A program made the translations under genes and the position numbers. From assembly GCA_013368445.1 (NCBI GenBank), contig JAACJO010000014.1, positions 744,001 through 808,000 on the forward strand: a stretch of 64,000 nt of DNA, given 5' to 3'. The notes beneath the pieces were generated by a model. The model was not told the origin of the DNA. It ran no database searches and worked only from the letters and a program-made list of their open reading frames with translations. This stretch comes from Leucocoprinus leucothites (taxonomy: Eukaryota > Basidiomycota > Agaricomycetes > Agaricales > Agaricaceae). How positions within the stretch are numbered: position 1 is the stretch's first letter; each line of letters begins with the position of its first letter. Positions 58,785 to 64,000 of the stretch are shown piece by piece.

Positions 58785-61700
58785 ATGTTGGCAAAACGGC
58801 TCCTTCCTCTTCTTCCAGGATTAAGCCGGTCGTCGATACAGCTCTGCCACGTCCACCCACGTCCCCTCCGAACTCTCTGGCTGCATCCACCGCATTCAAG
58901 ATCTTGTGCAATGGCGCACCCTGTCGCTTCTACTTCCCATCCTGTGCAGATACCCGCGCTTGATAGCCAACACGCTGATAGCGTACCACGAAATGAGAAA
59001 CCTGCCAAAGATAAAAAAGCAAAAGCTGCGGCTGGCACTTCATACCCCCTGGAGGTGGGTTCAAGCGTTGTTCTTGTGACATGGATCTGCATTTATGAAT
59101 AATGAACAGCTTCAGCCTCCTCCTGCGTTCTTCGATCACCGTATCAAGATGTTCGATGAACTGAAGGCTGAATACGATGCATTTGTTTCTGGTCAGTCCA
59201 CAGTCACACGCAAGATACGACACGCTAAACAGAAACATTTTCAGCGCAACCACGCGATGATATTACCATCACTCTACCGGATGGCTCGGAACGGAAAGGA
59301 AAGAGCTGGGAAACATCGCCAATGGACATTGCGAAAGAGCTGTCGAAAAGTCTTGCCGACCGTGTCGTGATTGCCAAGGTAAGTTGTTGGACGTCTATCT
59401 AACTCTATACTCCTTACACTATACGAATCCTTAGGTGGATGGAGAACTTTGGGACCTTGAGCGTCCACTTGAGAAATCCGTCAAGCTCGAACTTCTCGAT
59501 TTCGAGCACCCCGAGGGTGCGTTTACCTGCTTGGCCGCAGCACGTATCTAACCATCTTTTCGTCGTTATTAGGCAAGAAAGTCTTCTGGCACTCATCAGC
59601 CCATGTTCTCGGTGAGGCTGCCGAAAGACACTATGGTTGTCACCTCTGCCTCGGTCCCCCAACAGACGATGGTTTCTTCTACGAGATGGCTACCGATAGA
59701 CCAGTCTCCAATACCGATTATCCTGCTCTAGAAAAGGTCTCGGAAATGGCGGTGAAACAGAAGCAGAAATTCGAGCGTTTGGTAGTATCAAAAGAAAAGC
59801 TACTAGAAATGTTCAATGTGAGCGTTTTGAGTTATCCTGCATGTGTCTTGGCTCATCGTTATTCTCCTCTTCCTCTAGTATAACAAATACAAGCAGTACC
59901 TCATCCAAACCAAAGTCCCCGACGGCACCTCTACAACAGTTTACCGCTGTGGTCCCATGGTAGATCTTTGTGTTGGACCTCACATTCCCCACACTGGAAA
60001 AATAAAAGCTTTCATGGTCACCAAGGTATACCCCATAATTCATGTTCATTGTATTGACATTGTGACTCAAGTGGATCCTCCAGAATTCCGCTTCATATTT
60101 CCTTGGAGACGCTGCTAATGACTCACTTCAACGCATTTATGGCATCTCATTCCCTGACAAGAAACAGCTCGTTGAATACAAGGCCTTCCTTGCCGAAGCT
60201 GCCAAACGTGATCACCGAAAGATTGGCAAAGAGCAAGAGCTCTACTTCTTCCACGACCTCAGTCCCGGCAGTTGCTTTTTCCTTCCTCATGGCACACGTA
60301 TCTACAACTCTCTAGTTGAGCTCATGCGTTCAGAATACTTCAAGCGCGGTTATCAAGAAGTTATCTCTCCCAACATGTATAATAGTAAACTCTGGGAGAC
60401 CTCTGGACACTGGCAGAACTACAAAGATGATATGTTCGTGTTGGACGTTGAAAAGGAGAAGTGGGCACTGAAGCCCATGAACTGCCCTGGTCACGCTTTG
60501 ATCTTCGACTCGAGAGACCGGAGTTACAAGGAGCTACCCATCCGGATGGCTGAGTTCGGCATCATTCACAGGAATGAAGCTTCTGGTGCTTTGACTGGTT
60601 TGACCCGAGTGCGAAGATTTGTACAAGACGATACCCATGTGTTCTGTATGCCATCTCAGATTACGGAAGAGATTGGAGCTCTGTTCGACTTCATGAAGCA
60701 CATTTACGGCCTCTTCGGGTTTGACTTCAAGCTCGAGCTTTCTACCCGCCCCGAGAACTATCTCGGTACAATTGAGACCTGGAATCAAGCCGAAGAGGTG
60801 CGCATGCACTTACCCAGTACCCACGGTGTCGCTGAGGCTCATGTGATTCTTTTGTAGCAACTCAAAGAAGCACTCGAAGCCAACTATCCCGGTCAATGGG
60901 AGCTCAACCCGGGCGATGGCGCGTTCTATGGTCCCAAGATCGACATCACGATTCGGGACGCTCTTCGCCGATCGTTCCAATGTGCTACTATCCAGCTCGA
61001 CTTCCAACTGCCTGAACGGTTCAACTTGAAGTACCGCTCCGCAGACGAGGCTGCTGCTCGACCCGTCATGATCCATCGTGCGATCTTGGGGAGTCTGGAA
61101 CGGTTCATCGCCATCATTACCGAGCATTTCGCAGGCAAATGGTGCGTTCGACACTCTCTCGTATGCTTGAAGAAACACATGCTGATGAATCACCGCCTTC
61201 CACCCTAGGCCATTCTGGCTTTCGCCTCGGCAAGTCCTCGTCATCCCAGTCGCAGCTCCTTACGTGAGTACTTTTACCTCCAAGCCCCGTATCGGCTGTG
61301 TTTTTCTGACGTTTCCTCTGCTTTTGGCCTTCGTGACCGAAACTTTCTTCACGGTTATAGAAAGAGTACGCTGCGGAAGTTGCAGGTCGTCTCACCAAAC
61401 TTGGACTATGGGCTGACGTTGACAATGGCGAGAATACACTGCCCAAGAAGATTCGGAATGGGGAGATCGCGCAGTATAATTTCATCCTCGGTTAGTACCT
61501 CCCATTCATCTGGCATAGCTATGTGGCTCAACGATATCCAACCTTGCCACTTTTTTGGAACACCCTTCATTTTACTGGATGACGACGGGCGTGTTGTGAC
61601 TAACTATATACTGCGGCCGCTCCTGGGTTGTCTCCACCGGAAATCATCTTTGTTCCCGGACTATCCGTCTCATTCCCGACACCTCGATGCTGTTCTCGAT

Positions 61701-62060
61701 CCACCTCGGCGCCCCACTCCCCTGCACTCCCAACCGTCGAATATTACCAATATCGGCTCACTACGTCATCAACTTTGACATCCGGGACCCCGAAAACCGG
61801 AATATTCCCTGTGGCTATGCTTGTTTGCTCCAAACTGCCTATGTGTGCCTTCTTCCACGTGGATCGCATGCACCCACATTTGAATGCACTCGAACCTTCT
61901 AGTCGTCGGACAAGAGGAACTAGACGCCCGTTCGGTAAACGTTCGTAATCGTGATGATGTGGGCACCAAAGCGCGCTCGGAAACCATTCCGTTGGACGAG
62001 GTCGTCCAGAAGCTTGTGGCACTGAACAAAAGCCGGAGTTTACAGAACAAACTAGCTTAA
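58785..62060 (+). CDS. Threonyl-tRNA synthetase, with possible dual cytosolic/mitochondrial starts
   Basis: A class II synthetase that charges tRNA-Thr. In order: [12 protein letters not shown] (cytosolic-type start at 58911), a Lys-rich linker, [20 protein letters not shown], a TGS domain, the editing-domain HxxxH in [20 protein letters not shown], then [20 protein letters not shown], the catalytic core with [34 protein letters not shown] (zinc Cys), [20 protein letters not shown] (motif 2), [18 protein letters not shown] and [20 protein letters not shown] (motif 3). The anticodon-binding domain follows ([38 protein letters not shown]) to [11 protein letters not shown], with a TAA at 62058. 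An in-frame ATG at 58785 adds 42 residues ([18 protein letters not shown]..) rich in Arg, Leu and Ser and free of acidic residues, like a mitochondrial presequence. One intron (about 61493-61901) is about 410 nt; the others are short. Confidence 0.93.
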
Positions 62061-64000
62061 GGTGGCTGTGGTGCCAACTACTGATTGTTAGGTTGAACAA
62101 GGTCGCTGAGAGAATCTGCAACGACTACAATACGACTATTTTCACTGCCTTTATTTATATTACGCGACAACAAAAATACCTCGGCTCACTCGGTATTGTT
62201 GACATGGGTAGGCCTTGGACATCTCGGGACCCGTAAGCTGAGCACACGTTAAAATCGCCTAGGTGACTCGAACTCTGCAGGACATAGTCCTTGAAACGTT
62301 CATAAATGTGCCCTGCCTCAGTGCCACTGCCTCGGTGGTAAGCAGCGGCGCCTGAATGTACAGCCAGCCGACAGGGCGGGCCAAGTGCATTGACCTCTGT
62401 CTCTATCATCTAGGTAAAACCTGGCTTAAGGACAGCTTTGGTCACTTCGCGTTAGCCCGAGCAAAGCTGCTACCGTATGAATGAAGTGGGATGTCAAAAC
62501 AACAATATTGACCTGGATACGTGACTTCTTATGGCTGGCTCAATCGGCTCACAGAACGGTGGCTCTCAATATCCCCCGTGTCAATAATAAATAAATATAG
62601 AGAGTAGGATCGTCTCTGACAGTAACATGGATTAAAATGCGTTTCAGTCAAGAAAACTGATGAATCGTCTCTAGTATTATGAAGGAATGATCCAGGGCTT
62701 ACTGGTCGACGTTGAATCGATGATAACTTTGGGATATCACGACTTCACTGAGGGACAATTACTACGAATAAATGAGCACGTCCGATCAGTGGAGGGGCTT
62801 CAAGCAATCCCAGGCTTTGATCCCCTTGAAATGTTTGCTGGACGATAATGGTCACTCAACGGCAAGCTTGTCATAACGCACCCCGCCCACTAATTACGAT
62901 AGAGGATGATAGTAACTGTGGTCTCCAACTCAAATAAGAGCTAGTGCCAATCTTGTCAAAACGCACTTAGAGCGACTGTTGAGTAAGAGGCTCTAAAAAT
63001 AGCCATTCGACAAAAGAGACACATCAACTTTTGAACAGTCAAGTGAACTGAGTTCTATAATTGATAAAGCTATCCCCTTGGTTGCCAGCTGTCAGGTTTT
63101 TCCTCGGTGTCGTCTGACTAAGTAAACCTTCTACGATTTGAATAATGACATAAACAAGTTGTTCTGTAGAACATAATGCCCGACATAGCAGTGGACGGGA
63201 GAGAATGTAATCGTGTGGCGGTTTCTTGGGGGACCGTTAATTGCCGTCGAAAAGCACAGTTTTGGGAAGCGTAACAGGTGAATAGTCAATTCGGAAGGTT
63301 TGTATTTCAAGGAGTGAACACCGGTCAAAGGCCAAAGCGGTAGCCATTGCTAATTCTTTGAGGGCGAGGGGATGGGGATAGGATGTCGTTGCGAGTTCAA
63401 GCTCTTTCTCTGCTCACGAAGAAGTAACGTTCACATAAATTTAATTAAGCGTGGGCACTGCCCCGAACCACTGGTGCGCTCTGCCTTCTGCTACTGCCAA
63501 GGAAGATTCACAAAGCCTTCGGGTAGATACATGGAAATTCAAGAGTGCTAGAGCACGCGGAAGGTAGTTCAATACCTTCGTACTCCTGTATTACCGTCCG
63601 GAAAAAAGGTGTACCCAGAACCTTCCTGAACAATATGTCCATATGTACCCAGGGTCAACCACGAACGGGGAATACTTGCAATCGGGAAGGACATGGTTTG
63701 GCTACATATTGGCAAGGATATATATCGAGTGCGCCGAAGGATTTACTAAGAGCAGGTGGAGTAAAGTCGTAGCTTCGTAAATTTGGTGAGTCGGGGAGGT
63801 GAGAGGCATAGGCAAGCTAGTGGTTCAGTGGTTTCCTGAGAATCGGAGTGGCGTTTTCGATACAAGGTATGAATATGTAGTTGAAAGGGATCATCATTAT
63901 CGGTTGCGATAGGAGGGAGTCAAGCTTCAAGCTTCAAGGCCCAATGTTAGAGTCCAATATTTCCATAAATACACAGGTAAAAGTTCCGCACGTCTGCCGT
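62061..64000. other. Gene-poor 3' end of window
   Basis: About 1.9 kb after the ThrRS stop. Short frames only (minus at 62155-62409, plus at 63545-63772), without motifs. A small direct repeat CAAGCTTCAAGCTTCAAGG lies near 63921-63939. No gene was recognised. Confidence 0.5.

Noticed and set aside
61628..61948. 106-aa plus-strand frame inside the long ThrRS intron
   Set aside because: No family motif, and it overlaps the final ThrRS exon in another frame. It could be chance.

Overview
This window comes from a filamentous basidiomycete (Agaricomycetes type). Genes are split by many short introns, mostly about 55-85 nt with GT-AG ends. The proteins are ordinary fungal housekeeping proteins, and there is a pair of DUF6534-like seven-span membrane proteins, a family expanded in mushroom-forming fungi. 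I see no rRNA, tRNA, CRISPR array or intact transposon. Gene models were built by reading frames, splice signals and family motifs by eye. Exon ends are therefore reliable where stated exactly and approximate elsewhere.

Layout. 0.06-1.6 kb: a ketopantoate-reductase-like gene with two apparent frameshifts. 2.0-2.95 kb: QCR8 (complex III, minus strand, with an 11-nt microexon) divergent from OST4 (oligosaccharyltransferase, 44 aa). 4.0-6.8 kb: a P-loop ATPase. 7.1-10.2 kb, minus: an SMUBP2/Hcs1-type superfamily 1 helicase. 10.4-15.1 kb: two tandem peptidase M20 amidohydrolases. 15.2-21.2 kb, minus: two DUF6534-like membrane proteins in a head-to-tail segmental duplication that also carries a broken third M20 3' end. 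21.9-23.6 kb: a nuclear protein resembling Rrn9, divergent from ribosomal protein eL41. 26.2-28.4 kb: an Rsc7/Swp82 chromatin-remodelling subunit with AT-hooks. 28.5-30.2 kb, minus: an F-box-like protein.

33.2-46.3 kb, minus, is the most striking object: one gene of about 13 kb that appears to encode a protein of roughly 4,100 residues. It has a PH-like domain, a long Ser/Thr/Tyr/Gly repeat tract, a very long Arg/Ser (RS) tract and a C-terminal coiled coil. Upstream of it and divergent is RBX1/ROC1 (cullin RING ligase), followed by tubulin-binding cofactor C and a small Cys-rich protein. 54.8-55.6 kb, minus: a small heat shock protein. 56.2-57.9 kb: the cleavage-stimulation factor CSTF2/Rna15. 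58.8-62.1 kb: threonyl-tRNA synthetase, with an upstream in-frame start that would add a mitochondrial presequence.

The genes do not form one pathway. They are typical eukaryotic neighbours, often sharing short divergent promoters (QCR8/OST4, helicase/M20, Rrn9-like/eL41, giant gene/RBX1, Hsp20/CSTF2). Four gene-poor stretches (23.7-26.2, 30.2-33.2, 50.1-54.8 and 62.1-64.0 kb) contain only short ORFs that I could not assign.
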